The notes under the pieces are model-generated. The model was not told where the DNA came from and did not search any database. It saw only the letters and a program-made list of their open reading frames with translations. A program made the translations under genes and the position numbers. A DNA stretch of 64,000 nucleotides from Streptomyces ruber (GTDB lineage: Bacteria > Actinomycetota > Actinomycetes > Streptomycetales > Streptomycetaceae), in contig NZ_BMQK01000021.1 in assembly GCF_014648075.1 (NCBI RefSeq), positions 45,054 to 109,053 on the forward strand. Reading direction: 5' to 3'. Of this stretch, positions 43,264-52,728 are shown one piece after another (positions within the stretch are counted from its first letter, which is position 1; the number at the start of each line of letters is the position of its first letter).

Positions 43264-43790
43264 TCACGAGGTGGCGTCGCCGGTGGGCGGCAGGGCGAAC
43301 ACCCCGGGAGTGTCCTCGGTCAGCCAGCCGCGTCGCACCAGCCGCTTCAGTTTCGAGCGCACCCCTGCGACCTTGGACAGGTTGTCGCTGTCCAGCCCGA
43401 TGCGCACGGCGATCTGCTTGGCCCGCAGCGGCCCGCCGGCATCGGCCAGCACCTCCCAGCACCTCCCAGCACCTCCTGACAGGCCGTGGGCAGCACCGAC
43501 GTCTGCGCACCCGGCCGCCACGGCGGCACCGTCAGCACCCCGATCACCGCATCCGTGTCCGGCCCGTCATGACCCTCGGCCCCGTCGACATCGTCCGGCT
43601 CCGAGGCTGCCGGCGTACCGGACTCGGCAAGCACCTCCGCCACGGTCTCCCGCATGATGCGCAACCGCATCAGCCGTTCCTCCGCGGCCGGGAGCTGCCC
43701 GGTCAACTCTTCGATCCGCCCGCGCAGATCCTCCACCAGGGCACCAGCCGCGGCTTCCCACTGCTGCGGTTCCTCGATCAACGAGCTCAT
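43264..43790 (-). pseudogene. Winged-helix protein broken by a 10-base tandem repeat
   Basis: From ATG 43790 (GGAGG upstream): MSSLIEEPQQWEAAAGALVE, then a coiled-coil-like LRGRIEELTGQLPAAEERLM, then VIGVLTVPPWRPGAQTSVLP and ACQEVL. Three copies of cagcacctcc (43447-43476) then shift the frame. In the next frame ADAGGPLRAKQIAVRIGLDS, NLSKVAGVRSKLKRLVRRGW and LTEDTPGVFALPP give a winged-helix C-terminus to 43264. One copy (or four) of the repeat would restore one continuous protein of about 165-175 residues. Probably the accessory gene that accompanies ISKra4-type elements in Streptomyces (inference). Confidence 0.65.
43447..43476. repeat. Tandem repeat, 3 x 10 bases
   Basis: Three exact copies of cagcacctcc inside the winged-helix gene. 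Because 10 is not a multiple of 3, each copy gained or lost changes the reading frame. Confidence 0.9.
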
Positions 43791-43889
43791 CGCCGCCTCC
43801 AAGGTCCTGCCGCAACACTAGGAGACGCCGATCCACCCGCCCAGACCGCTCGAACTGTCCCCGCGGAAGAGCTATACCCGTAGGAGTCG

Positions 43890-44903
43890 TCAGGCGGGTG
43901 AGCCGGCCCGAACCGGGATGGCGGGCCCGCCACCCGGGTGTGCCGGGAGGTTGCCGGCCGGCTGCTGGGACGGGGCTGTCGCGGCGTTGCGGTACGCGCT
44001 GGGGCTGACGCCGCGGACCCGTTTGAACGCCGCGCTGAACGCGAACGCGTCGGAGTAGCCCACCGTGCGGGCGATCTCCACGACAGTCGCCGTTTCGCGC
44101 TCGGTCAGCAGGTCCGCCGCGAGCGTCATCCGCCACCGGGCGAGGTAGGTCAGTGGCGGCTCGCCGACCAGGTCGGTGAACCGCTTGGCCAGCGTGGAGC
44201 GCGACACGCCAGTGCGCTCGGCCAGTTCGGCGACCGTCCACGGCGCCGCCGGCTCGCCGTGCAGCAGCCGCAGCGCGCCGCCGACCACCGGGTCCCGCCC
44301 GGCGGAGTACCAGCCCGGGGGATCGCCGTCGGGCCGGTCGAAGTACTCGCGCAGCGCGCACACCAGCATCCAGTCCAGCAGTCGGTCGAGGACCACCTGC
44401 TGGCCCGGCGTGTCGGTGGCGACCTCGGCGGCGAGGTGGTCCCACACGGGGTCGGGCCCGGCGTCGGACCCCGCGCGCAGTACGACGGGCAGCGCGTCCA
44501 GCAGCCTGCGGCTGATCTCGCCGCGCACCGGGTAGGCGCCGACGACCAGCGTCGTCGCGCCGTCGCCTCCGTCATGGGTTTCGTACCAGCCGAGCCGGTG
44601 CCGGGTCCCGCCCTGATCGGGCGTCGAGCAGAACGCGCCGCACGCGACGGGCTCCGCCCGGGTGCCCACCTCGTCGACGAAGAGGAACGGCGCCGGACCT
44701 CGCACGATCAGTGTCTCGCCGACGCGCAGGGGTTCGGGCGGGCGGTGCTCCGGCACGATCCAGCCGCCTCCGGAGAGGACGGTGCACAGCGTCAGTGGTG
44801 CACCGTCCACGAAGTGCAGCGCCCAGGGCGGGGTCAGGATCGAGCTGCCGAACAACGAGCCCTGAGCCCGCACCCCGCGTAGGAGGTCACCGAAAGCGTC
44901 CAT
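43890..44903 (-). CDS. AraC family regulator with cupin_6 sensor domain
   Basis: 337 residues from ATG 44903. N-terminal cupin-like domain of the cupin_6 group (MDAFGDLLRGVRAQGSLFGS, LHFVDGAPLTLCTVLSGGGW, LRVGETLIVRGPAPFLFVDE). The C-terminal AraC HTH has WTVAELAERTGVSRSTLAKR and TVGYSDAFAFSAAFKRVRGV with the ending SPSAYR. Regulators of this architecture usually lie divergent from NAD(P)-binding oxidoreductases and activate or repress them in response to aldehydes or quinones; here the NmrA-like gene is divergent. Intact. Confidence 0.92.
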   Translation of the reverse strand: MDAFGDLLRGVRAQGSLFGSSILTPPWALHFVDGAPLTLCTVLSGGGWIVPEHRPPEPLRVGETLIVRGPAPFLFVDEVGTRAEPVACGAFCSTPDQGGTRHRLGWYETHDGGDGATTLVVGAYPVRGEISRRLLDALPVVLRAGSDAGPDPVWDHLAAEVATDTPGQQVVLDRLLDWMLVCALREYFDRPDGDPPGWYSAGRDPVVGGALRLLHGEPAAPWTVAELAERTGVSRSTLAKRFTDLVGEPPLTYLARWRMTLAADLLTERETATVVEIARTVGYSDAFAFSAAFKRVRGVSPSAYRNAATAPSQQPAGNLPAHPGGGPAIPVRAGSPA

Positions 44904-44935
44904 CCCGCAAGACTAGACAAGCTGGACGATCGACC

Positions 44936-44956
44936 AGGTGATTCGGCTTATCACCT
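44936..44956. promoter_or_regulatory. Inverted repeat in the AraC/NmrA divergent promoter
   Basis: Perfect seven-base arms aggtgat (44936-44942) and atcacct (44950-44956) with a seven-base spacer lie between the divergent starts. A good operator candidate. Confidence 0.55.
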
Positions 44957-44993
44957 ATGGATCTGTCCGAATACGTGTCGTTGAATCGCCGTC

Positions 44994-45830
44994 ATGAGCA
45001 ACGACACCACTCTGGTCCTCGGCGCGACAGGCAACACCGGCCGGCGGGTCGCCGCCCGGTTGCGGCTGCGCGACACGCACGTACGCGCCGCCTCCCGTTC
45101 CAGCCGGACCCCGTTCGACTGGTTCCGCCCCGACGGCTGGGACCAGGTCCTGCAGGGCGTCACCACCGCCTACGTGGTGCCTCCGACCGTGCCCGGTCCA
45201 GTGCACGAGTTCGTGGCGCGGGCCGAGGCCGCCGGCGTGCGGCGCCTGGTCCTGCTCTCCGGTCACGGCGCCGACGACTGGGGCGACTCCGAGTTCGGGC
45301 TGGACATGCGCTCGGCCGAGGACGCCGTGCGCGGTTCGGCGCTGGAGTGGACCGTTCTGCGCGCCGCGAACTTCGCCCAGAACTTTGTCGGGCCTCCCTT
45401 CCGCGCCCCGCTGGCCGCCGGCGAGCTGGCGCTTCCGGCGGGTACGGTGCCCGAGCCGTTCATCGACCTCGAGGACGTCGCCGACGTCGCGGCCGCGGTG
45501 CTGTCCGAGCCCGGCCGGCACGCCGGTCGGGTCTACGAGCTGACCGGGCCGCGCGGGCTGACCTGGGCGGAGGCGGTCGGGCTGATCTCCCGGGCGTCCG
45601 GGCTGCCCATCGCCTACCGGCAGATCTCCCCCGCCGAGTACACCGCGGCGTTGGTTCAGGAGGGCTGGAGCGAGGACGAGGCCCATATCCTCGCCGAGAT
45701 GTTCGTGCTGTTGGAGCGCGGGGCGACCGCCTGGACGACGAACGACGTCGCCACCGTGCTGGGACGCGCGCCGCGGACCTTCGAGGACTTCGTCCTGCGG
45801 GCCGCGGCAGCGGGAGCCTGGCGGCGCTGA
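44994..45830 (+). CDS. NAD(P)H-binding protein, NmrA/SDR-atypical family
   Basis: 278 residues. Rossmann motif TLVLGATGNTGRRVAARLRL (G-x-x-G-x-x-G), AGVRRLVLLSGHGADD, LEWTVLRAANFAQNFVGPPF and IDLEDVADVAAAVL, typical of NmrA-like or azoreductase-type atypical SDRs. It lacks the classical Tyr-x-x-x-Lys motif, so it may be a redox sensor or a quinone or ergot-type reductase. Probably controlled by the divergent AraC protein. Intact. Confidence 0.88.
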   Translation: MSNDTTLVLGATGNTGRRVAARLRLRDTHVRAASRSSRTPFDWFRPDGWDQVLQGVTTAYVVPPTVPGPVHEFVARAEAAGVRRLVLLSGHGADDWGDSEFGLDMRSAEDAVRGSALEWTVLRAANFAQNFVGPPFRAPLAAGELALPAGTVPEPFIDLEDVADVAAAVLSEPGRHAGRVYELTGPRGLTWAEAVGLISRASGLPIAYRQISPAEYTAALVQEGWSEDEAHILAEMFVLLERGATAWTTNDVATVLGRAPRTFEDFVLRAAAAGAWRR

Positions 45831-45953
45831 GGTCACGGCGGCCGCTCCGGCGTAGTGGACCCCCGAAGGAGCCCACGCGCAAAGGAGCCCACGCGCCGTC
45901 CCGCACATCCTTGTCTCTGTGAATGTCCGCTTCTCACGTGATGGGAACTATCG

Positions 45954-46553
45954 ATGCACACCTTGCTGGTTGCCGCCAACCCGGACTCCCAGTCCCTGAC
46001 GCATTTCGTGCTGGGCAGACTCGAAGCAGCGCTTCCTCCCGGTTCGGTCGAGATCGCCGACTTGTCCGGGGAGGGGTTCGACCCCCGGTTCACTTCAGCG
46101 GATCGTCGGGCGTACCAGGAGGGTGGCAGCTATCCGGCCGACGTCGTGGCTGAGCAGCGTCGTCTTGAGCGTGCCACCGATCTCGTGCTGGTCTTCCCCG
46201 TGTACTGGTGGTCGATGCCCGCACTGCTGAAGGGGTGGATCGATCGCGTCTTCGTCAACGGCTGGGCCTTCGAGTACTCCCCCGCTTCGGGCTTGCGGCC
46301 GAAACTGCAGAACCTCACCACGCATCTCGTACCCATCGCCGGCGGCGACTCCGGTGCGTACGAGCGCCACGGATACGAGAAGGCACTGCGGACGCAGATC
46401 GAGCACGGCATCATCGACTACTGCGGCAGCAGGCGCGGTTCCACAGCGTTCATCTATGAATCCGAACAGCTTTCCCCCCAGTCCACAGAGCAAGGTGTCG
46501 ACCGTGCGGTGCGGACCGTCAGCGAGGCCATTCGTGCCCGCCTGAAGGAGTGA
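45954..46553 (+). CDS. NAD(P)H-dependent FMN oxidoreductase (flavodoxin_2, quinone reductase type)
   Basis: 199 residues. MHTLLVAANPDSQSLTHFVL (phosphate-binding loop with S), DLVLVFPVYWWSMPALLKGW and IDRVFVNGWAFEY (flavin-binding), then LVPIAGGDSGAYERHGYEKA. It matches the NQO1/MdaB/KefF-like family that reduces quinones or azo compounds by two electrons. It lies 123 bases after the NmrA gene in the same orientation, possibly one stress-response operon. Intact. Confidence 0.9.
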   Translation: MHTLLVAANPDSQSLTHFVLGRLEAALPPGSVEIADLSGEGFDPRFTSADRRAYQEGGSYPADVVAEQRRLERATDLVLVFPVYWWSMPALLKGWIDRVFVNGWAFEYSPASGLRPKLQNLTTHLVPIAGGDSGAYERHGYEKALRTQIEHGIIDYCGSRRGSTAFIYESEQLSPQSTEQGVDRAVRTVSEAIRARLKE

Positions 46554-47161
46554 TGCGTGTCATGTCATCGCACGGGTGGCCTGCTGTGGTGTTCAGCGCG
46601 CACGCTCGTCGGCGGCGTGCCACCGCATGATGGGGTCCGACGCTGCCCACCGTTCTGTCCGCTGGCCTAAGCTTGACGTGAGGTTTCCCCGTTGTTCGGG
46701 GGAACCTCAAGGCCACGCAGGTGCCGGGCGCGGTGCGGCGGCTGAACCGGCTGCAGCTGGCCGTGGGAGTGTGCGGGCGGCCCTGGAGGGATGGTGTCGG
46801 GATATCGCCATGGCAGCATGCGCCTATGGGTCTTGATCTTGTCCCACCCGTAGTGTCGGCCCTCTGCGGATCGGCATGCCGCGCGAGGCCGCGAACAGCG
46901 CACCCGGCTCACTGCGCGACGTAAGAGAGCCGTCCGCGGCCGGTCAGGCGGGACAGTGCGTCGAGTGCCTTGCCGCTGTTGCGGTTCACCGGCACGCATT
47001 ACACCGGCCTCGGGGAACATCGGTACAGCGGTTGGCGCTGAGATTGATCATGGCCCGCCAGCACACCGGCTGGGGGCTCCGTTGGGGGTTCGAGGAAAGA
47101 TCGCCGGGCGGGTGCTGGGGCTGGGGCTGGGGCTGGGGCTGGGGCTGGCTACGGTCCGCTC
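46554..47161. other. Intergenic 600 bases without a supportable gene
   Basis: Contains a hairpin gaggtttccccg-N5-cgggggaacctc (46680-46708, 12-base stem with one wobble pair) preceded by ttgacgt, which could be a terminator or the operator/promoter of a lost MerR-type gene. It also contains a run of five ctgggg units (47115-47144) immediately upstream of the Tn3 remnant. Confidence 0.4.
47115..47144. repeat. Simple repeat (ctgggg)5
   Basis: Five exact hexamer copies followed by ctggct, 18 bases before the start of the Tn3 transposase remnant. It is G-rich on the plus strand and may form a quadruplex. Confidence 0.85.
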
Positions 47162-48715
47162 GTGCCGGTGGAGTTTCTGACTGATGAGCAGGCCGAGGCG
47201 GACGGGAAGTTCGCCGAGGAGCCGACCCGCCCCGAGCTGGAGCGGTTCTTCTTCCTGGACGACGTCGACCGCGATCTGATCACCCGGCGACGCTCCACGC
47301 ACCACCGGCTCGGCTTCGCGCCCCAGATGTGCACGGTGCGCTACATCGGCCGGTCCCTCCCGGACGACCCGCTGGACGCGCCGTGGCCGGTGGTCGAGCA
47401 CCTGGCCGCGCAGCTCGGCATCGAGGACCCGTCGGTGGTGAAGCGGTACACCGAGCGGCCGAAGACGGCGTACGAGCACGCGTGGGAGATCCGGGACGCC
47501 TACGAGTACCGCGAGTACGACGACGCAGGGTGGTCCCGGCGGTTCCGCACCTTCCTGCACGGCCGGGCCTGGACGCACGCCGAGGACCCGAAGGCGCTGT
47601 TCGACCACGCGGTGGGCTGGCTGCGCCGTCACCGAGTGCTGCTGCAGGGAGTGAGCGTGCCGGCCCGGCAGGTGTCGGAGGCGCGGAAGGTCGCGGAGAA
47701 GCGGCTGCACGCCACGGTCGCGAGGGCCGCTCGGCGGGCGGACCCGGCGCTGCCCGGGACCTGGTGGCGACGCTTAAGACGCCGGAGGGGTTCCGGTTCT
47801 CGGAGCTGGAGCGGCTGCGCCGGCCGCCGACACGGACGACGGGTACCGGGTTCGCCCACGCGCTGGAGCGGGTGGACGAGATCGGCGCGTACCGGCTCGG
47901 TCGGCTGAGGCTGTCGCAGATTCCCCCCGAACCGGATGGCGGCGCCGGCCCGGTACGCGCTGGGGTCGAAGGCGCCGCTGCTGGAACGGGCGGCGGAGCC
48001 CAAGCGCACGGCGATGCTCACCGCGGTGATGCGGCACCTGGAGGCGAAGGCGATCGATGAGGCCCTGGACCTGTTTCAGGTCCTGATGGCCACCCGGCTG
48101 TTGAACACGGCGAAGCGGAGGACGGCGAAGCGGAAGACGGAGAAACGGCGAAGCGGAAGACGGAGAAGCGGAAGACGGAGAAGGATCGGCTGTCCACGCT
48201 GCCGCAGCTGGAGAAGGCGTCACGGGTGCTCGCGCGGGCGGCGAAGGTGCTGTTCGGGGAACTGGAGCTGGTCGAGGAACACGGCACGGACCTGGACGTG
48301 GCCGCGCTGTGGGCGGCGGTGGAGGAAGTCGCCCCGCGCGCCGCCTTGATGACCGCGGCGGCCGCCCGACCCCGCTGGGCACCGCGTTCGCGGAGTACGG
48401 GCGGATCGCCAAGACCGAGCATCTGGTGCGCGTGGTCGACCCGGTCGATGACATCTATCGCCGGCAGATGAATCGGCAGCTCACCGTGCAGGAGTCCCGC
48501 CACAAGCTGGCCCGGGACGTGTGCCACGGCAAGCGCTGCACCATCCGCCAGGCGTACCGCGACGGCATGGAGGACCAGCTCGGCGCGCTCGGTCTGGTCC
48601 TCAACGCCATCGTCCTCTGGACGACGAGTACATCGACGCCGCCGTCGCCCAGCGCCAGGCCGAAGGCCACGAGCTCCGGGAGGAGGACACCGTCCGGCTC
48701 TCCCCGCTCAAGCAC
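47162..48715 (+). pseudogene. Tn3-family transposase, internally deleted and frameshifted (Tn4811-type)
   Basis: From GTG 47162: FLTDEQAEADGKFAEEPTRP, RRRSTHHRLGFAPQMCTVRY, VVKRYTERPKTAYEHAWEIR and FLHGRAWTHAEDPKALFDHA. Then shifted frames carry TPEGFRFSELERLRRPPTRT and EPKRTAMLTAVMRHLEAKAI. After about 48345 the sequence jumps to the extreme C-terminus: GTAFAEYGRIAKTEHLVRVV, YRRQMNRQLTVQESRHKLAR and MEDQLGALGLVLNAIVLWTT, ending near LSPLKH at about 48715. The catalytic DDE core (roughly 400-450 residues) is deleted. This is a different Tn3 subtype from the one at 25178. Confidence 0.8.
48107..48181. repeat. Purine-rich tandem repeat inside the Tn3 remnant
   Basis: Imperfect copies of cggaagacggagaag (with interspersed cggcgaag) cover about 75 bases and encode Lys/Arg-rich sequence. 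The reading frame changes across the repeat, so slippage here is one cause of gene inactivation. Confidence 0.7.
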
Positions 48716-49521
48716 CCACGCCTTGATCAGGCGCTCGGCCTCGACGGCGGCCTCCGACTCCGGCAGGCCGCGATGGGTGGGCTGGAACTCCATGGCAGGT
48801 CTCCGATCAAGAGGGGGGACGGCTGTGCCCTCCCGGCCAGAGGGCGGCGGGGAGGGCACAGCAGGGAGGGGAAGGCGACTAGCGGGAAGCTCGGGGCGGT
48901 GATGGGGCAACTTGTTGTACCCGATCACAGCCGCTGACGGCACACCTGTGCCCTTCGGCGGCCGCGACCATGGGTGGTGTTGGTGTTCGCACGTACGGAC
49001 ACAGGACGGGAATCCTTCTGCCGGACAGAACGCCGCGGCAATACCCCCAGAGAGTGAGTGCGGCCGTCCGTGCATTGACGCTCGGGACCGCCGCGCCACC
49101 CGAAGCGCGCGTGCAGACGAGCGACTTGTTCGTGACCGCGGTCAGCCGATGGTGCCGGGATCGATGCCCTGCGCCCTTGCGAGGGCAAACAGCACGCGCT
49201 CGATCGCATCCAGGCGCTGTGTGATGGTGTGCTCGCCGCCGCACCGGGCGAGGCGGGCCAGCCGCTGCCTTGGAGGGCTGTCCGTGCCGGGAGTTCGGGC
49301 GTACGCTGCGACTAGTCCGTGAACTGCTGGTCGTCCGTTGCTACGGCGCCACGGTCCGACGATCACTCGGGGCCCAAGGGGCGCTCCTACGTCAGCGGCT
49401 GTCTCCTGCGGGATCCGTAGCCCGCGTCTTCGGCATCGTTCGAGGAACCGCCGCGGCCCAGCCCATCGCCCGGTCGCCCCCCGCTTCCCCGGCAGTGCAT
49501 GGTATTTGGGGAATTGCGGTC
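48716..49521. other. 800-base region with weak coding traces
   Basis: On the minus strand an ATG near 48795 with GGAG upstream starts MEFQPTHRGLPESEAAVEAE and RLIKAW, which then runs into antisense Tn3 sequence; probably the 5' stub of a gene cut by the transposon. Another minus-strand end RCGGEHTITQRLDAIERVLF and ALARAQGIDPGTIG-stop (49142) looks like the C-terminus of a small protein. Neither is recognised. Confidence 0.3.
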
Positions 49522-49863
49522 ATGTCCGACCACTTCATCGACGACCTCATGTTCATCACGCCCCTGGGGCACGCACCGGGCATCAGGCTCTTCGGCCAGA
49601 TCACAGCAGCCCACAAAAGCCCGGTGACCCTGGCTCTGCTGCACTGCCAAGGACAGCACCAGGACACCACCGACGTCACCGTCGACCTCACCGGCGTCCA
49701 GTACCTCTCCCAGGACGCGCTGAAGGCCCTGCTCGACGTCGCCCGCGCCCTGCCGCCACCCCTCCGCCTGACTCTGCGCGCACGCCCCGAACTCGGCCTC
49801 CCGCAACGGCTCACCACCCACGGCTGGCACGAAAGCGACAACCTTCGAGTCAACGAAGCCTGA
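49522..49863 (+). CDS. STAS-domain-like protein (anti-sigma factor antagonist type)
   Basis: 113 residues from ATG 49522. LALLHCQGQHQDTTDVTVDL, TGVQYLSQDALKALLDVARA and LRLTLRARPELGLPQRLTTH follow the STAS pattern: a beta strand with D-L-x-x-V, then a helix. The position usually occupied by the phosphorylatable Ser/Thr is SQDAL (Ser), so phosphorylation by an anti-sigma kinase is possible but uncertain. No kinase gene is adjacent. Intact small gene. Confidence 0.65.
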   Translation: MSDHFIDDLMFITPLGHAPGIRLFGQITAAHKSPVTLALLHCQGQHQDTTDVTVDLTGVQYLSQDALKALLDVARALPPPLRLTLRARPELGLPQRLTTHGWHESDNLRVNEA

Positions 49864-50352
49864 ACACGCGCCCCACGGTCGCGGTCGCCGGAGGCCGAGA
49901 CGAGAATCGCCCTCACCCGCCTCGCCCACACCGCCAGCCAAATGCTCCGAGAAGCGCTTCCCGGGCCGCACCGGCGTACCCGCCGAGCCCCGACCGGCAG
50001 CACAAGCACCGACCCGGTGGACAAGGGGCAACGCACAGGACTGCGCGACAGGCGTGACACGGCGGAGCTGACGGAGCGGTGTCCTGGAGCAGCGCGGTGG
50101 ACGACCGACGGGCTGTAGTACATACGACTCCGGACGCCGCCCCGGCAGGCGCGAGGCCGCGCCTGCCGTCCACGACGCTGCGGTCGCGACCGGCCGCGGC
50201 ACCCGGAGGGCGGTCCGTCTTCTCTTCCCGCTTGTCGCTTCGAGGTCTGCATTCCTGCCCGCGCGGGGCAATGCACGCCGTTCGGCGGTCCTGCCCCCAA
50301 CGGCCCGGGCTCTCGACCCGGCGGAACGAGGGCTGTATGTGGCCGACAGCCT
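49864..50352. other. 490 bases without a supportable gene
   Basis: A plus-strand frame reading LTRLAHTASQMLREALPGPH is open but lacks other support. No IS or repeat structure seen before the MITE-like sequence at 50353. Confidence 0.35.
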
Positions 50353-50473
50353 CTAGGAGTGTCCTGAAGATCTTGAAACTGCGCCCGACTTACACCAGTT
50401 GATACCGATTGACTTTTCCGGGCAATCCGGTGCGAACCAGGCGGCCGGAGCAAGATCTTCAGCGGTCTTCTAG
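50353..50473. mobile_element. MITE-like sequence with 23-base inverted ends
   Basis: Left end ctaggagtgtcctgaagatcttg (50353-50375) and right end, complemented ctagaagaccgctgaagatcttg (50451-50473), match at 18 of 23 positions, including 12 consecutive inner bases and outer ctag. There is no coding capacity in 121 bases. It is probably a non-autonomous derivative of an IS. The next IS begins exactly at its right edge. Confidence 0.5.
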
Positions 50474-51567
50474 GGACCGTATTGAGTTCCGATCAATGGG
50501 TGGCTCGGGTGAGGCCCTTGAGCCAGATCATCGAGGCGCGTAGGTGGAGGCCGGCGAGGTAGCTGTCGGGAGACTTGTCGTACCTGGTGGCGATGCCACG
50601 CCAGGCCTTCATCTTGTTGATCAGCCGCTCGACGGTGTTCCTCACCTTGTAGAGCTCGGCGTCGAAGTCGACGGGCCTACCGCCCTGGGAGCCCTTCTTC
50701 TTGCGGTTGGCCAGCTGGTCCTTCTTCTCCGGGATGACCGCACGGATGCGGCGTCTGCGCAGGTGGGCGCGGTTGGCACGGGAGGAATAGGCCTTGTCGC
50801 CCGCCACGGCGTCCGGCCGGGTGCGCGGACGGCCCACGGGCAGACGGACGCGCATCTGGTTCAGGACGGGGATGAACTGAGGGCTGTCGGCGGCCTGCCC
50901 GGCGGTCAGGAGCAGCACCAGCGGGCGGCACCTGCGGTCGCCGGCGAGGTGGATCTTGCTGGTCTGCCCGCCCCGGGAGCGGCCCAGCGAAGCGGCCTTC
51001 AGCCGCAGCCGGTGCCGGCGCCGGACGCGGCGCCGCTCCTGCCGTCCGGGGTCGGTGTCGATGCCCTGTCCGGTTCGTCCGTTGTTGTCGCCCCCTTTGA
51101 CCTGGCTTTTTCTTCGGCCGCGGCCTTCTCCAGCGCGGTGAGGACGTCTGGGCTCAGGTGCATGCCGGCCGCGTCCTGGTGGGCGCGCACGGTGGTGGAG
51201 TCGATACTGACCAGGGACAGGTCCACCTCGTCCCGCCGGGCCGCCTCCGCGATCAGCCCCTCCAGCAGGGCCTGGAAGACGCCCGCGTCGCGCCACTGGC
51301 TAAAGCGGTTGTGCACGGTGGGCCAGGCACCGAACTCAGCCGGCATCTCCCGCCACTGCCCACCGGTCCTGAACCGCCAGATCACCCCCTCGAACTGCTG
51401 CCGCAACCGCTCGGGATACGGACCGAACCGGCCGATCGGCAGACAGGACTCGATGAACTCCCATTCAGCGTCGCTCAGTTGCACCTGCGTCATGACACCA
51501 GGTCTGCCGGCTCACGCCGTGCCGCGAGGTCGAATCCCGCAGATTGATCACAACTGGATACGGTCCC
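50473..51567. mobile_element. IS5-family element, complete, TA target duplication
   Basis: Ends gggaccgtattgagttccga (50473) and, inverted, gggaccgtatccagttgtga (to 51567), each flanked by TA. Length 1095 bases. A 176-base inverted copy of its transposase 3' end lies at 53967-54142. Confidence 0.85.
50493..51493 (-). CDS. IS5-family transposase, ORFA/ORFB with programmed frameshift
   Basis: ORFA (51493-50999): MTQVQLSDAEWEFIESCLPI, GGQWREMPAEFGAWPTVHNR and LVSIDSTTVRAHQDAAGMHL (first Asp). ORFB, in the overlapping frame to 50493: GRSRGGQTSKIHLAGDRRCR, PDAVAGDKAYSSRANRAHLR (second Asp) and YKVRNTVERLINKMKAWRGI (Glu). The overlap contains the A-rich stretch gaagaaaaagcc (about 51105-51117 on the complement), a plausible -1 slippery site. 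All catalytic acids are present; likely active. Confidence 0.85.
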
Positions 51568-51597
51568 TAACGAAAAACTCAGTAATCACTCGTCCGG

Positions 51598-52641
51598 TCA
51601 CAGGCCCAGGACCGTCGCCACCAGTTCGCTGCGGCTGCGGACACCGGTCTTCGCGAACACACTCTTCAGATGGTCCTGCACGGTCGCCGCGGTGATGTGC
51701 AGTTCCACGGCGATGGTCCGCGACGGCAGACCGGCGACGACTCGCGCCAGCACGTCCCGCTCGCGCGGTGTAAGCCCGTACGCGAGCAGCAGTATCTCGG
51801 CCACGTCGGCGGCCGGCGCCGGATGTACCGTCACGGCGATGGCCGCCGGGTGCGGGCCACCACTCAGCGGCGAGGCCTGGACGGAGAGCCACCGGCCCGA
51901 GCGGCCGCGGATGCGTCCGTACGCCGGCAGCTCAGCGCCTCTTCCCCGTGCGGCCACCTCCAGGATCGCGGACGGCAGTTCCGCCTGCGACGGACCCAGC
52001 TCGTCCCGCCAGAGTTTCGCGGCCAGGTTCTCCGAAAACAGCCGCAAGTCCTGGTCGAGCAGGAGCACTCCGGCCTCGGACGGGCCCGCAGCGGTGTCGT
52101 CGGGTGCCCGGTGGGCGGCCCGGCGCAGGGCCGCACCGACCGGGGCGGACAGCCGCCGCAGGACGCCGACGTCGGCCGGGGTGAAGTCGGGCCGCCGGCC
52201 GCCGCGGAAGAGGGCGACGACGCCCCAGCAGCGGCCGTCCACCACGAAGCCCGCCCGCAGCTCGTGCCGTGCGTCGATCATCGGCAGCACGGTCCGGTAG
52301 CGGTGGCTGGATTCCGGATCACCGCCGGTGGCCGCACCGAGCGTGCCCGCGGACACCTCGGAGCGGGCCAGCGCCGCGAACTTCAGGACGTCGTCCACCA
52401 GGTACTCGTTGTGCGCGGCGGCCGCGGCCGCCTCCGGCACGAGCCCGGCGCTGACTTGGTCGGCGGTCAGCAGCGTCATCGGGTCGATCGTGCTGAAGCA
52501 GTAGGAGTCGGCCGGGATGAGGCGTGTCAGCCGGTCGGCGATCCGGCGGCGCAGTATTCGGGAGTCGAGGTCGAGACGGCAGATCGCCTCGATGTCGCGC
52601 ACGGTCTCGCGCCGGACCATCGGGGAACTCACCCTTGCCAC
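51598..52641 (-). CDS. LuxR family regulator with GAF-like sensor domain
   Basis: 347 residues from ATG 52641 (or MVRRETVRD at 52620). The N-terminal 200 residues look like a GAF-type sensor (ILRRRIADRLTRLIPADSYC, AGFVVDGRCWGVVALFRGGR, FTPADVGVLRRLSAPVGAAL). A central PAS-like stretch follows (GVLLLDQDLRLFSENLAAKL). The C-terminal LuxR HTH is LTPRERDVLARVVAGLPSRT and ITAATVQDHLKSVFAKTGVR. This architecture is common in actinobacterial orphan regulators. Divergent from a 134-residue unknown protein and an SDR, its likely targets. Intact. Confidence 0.9.
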   Translation of the reverse strand: MARVSSPMVRRETVRDIEAICRLDLDSRILRRRIADRLTRLIPADSYCFSTIDPMTLLTADQVSAGLVPEAAAAAAHNEYLVDDVLKFAALARSEVSAGTLGAATGGDPESSHRYRTVLPMIDARHELRAGFVVDGRCWGVVALFRGGRRPDFTPADVGVLRRLSAPVGAALRRAAHRAPDDTAAGPSEAGVLLLDQDLRLFSENLAAKLWRDELGPSQAELPSAILEVAARGRGAELPAYGRIRGRSGRWLSVQASPLSGGPHPAAIAVTVHPAPAADVAEILLLAYGLTPRERDVLARVVAGLPSRTIAVELHITAATVQDHLKSVFAKTGVRSRSELVATVLGL

Positions 52642-52728
52642 GGTATCCCAGAAATGTGGGAGGGCCGCCCGACCTCCAGGCGCCTACCGTGGGTCCGAGA
52701 AACCCCAGGTCACCGGAGGTACACCGAC

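Noticed and set aside
43447..43476. The 10-base repeats as a CRISPR-like array
   Set aside because: Units are directly adjacent without spacers.
46680..46708. Hairpin as a MerR-type operator
   Set aside because: No MerR gene or remnant could be recognised nearby; a terminator is equally likely, so only noted in the gap entry.
48107..48181. Purine repeat as a CRISPR or origin iteron cluster
   Set aside because: It lies within a Tn3 transposase coding region and encodes Lys/Arg runs; no spacers or replication gene.
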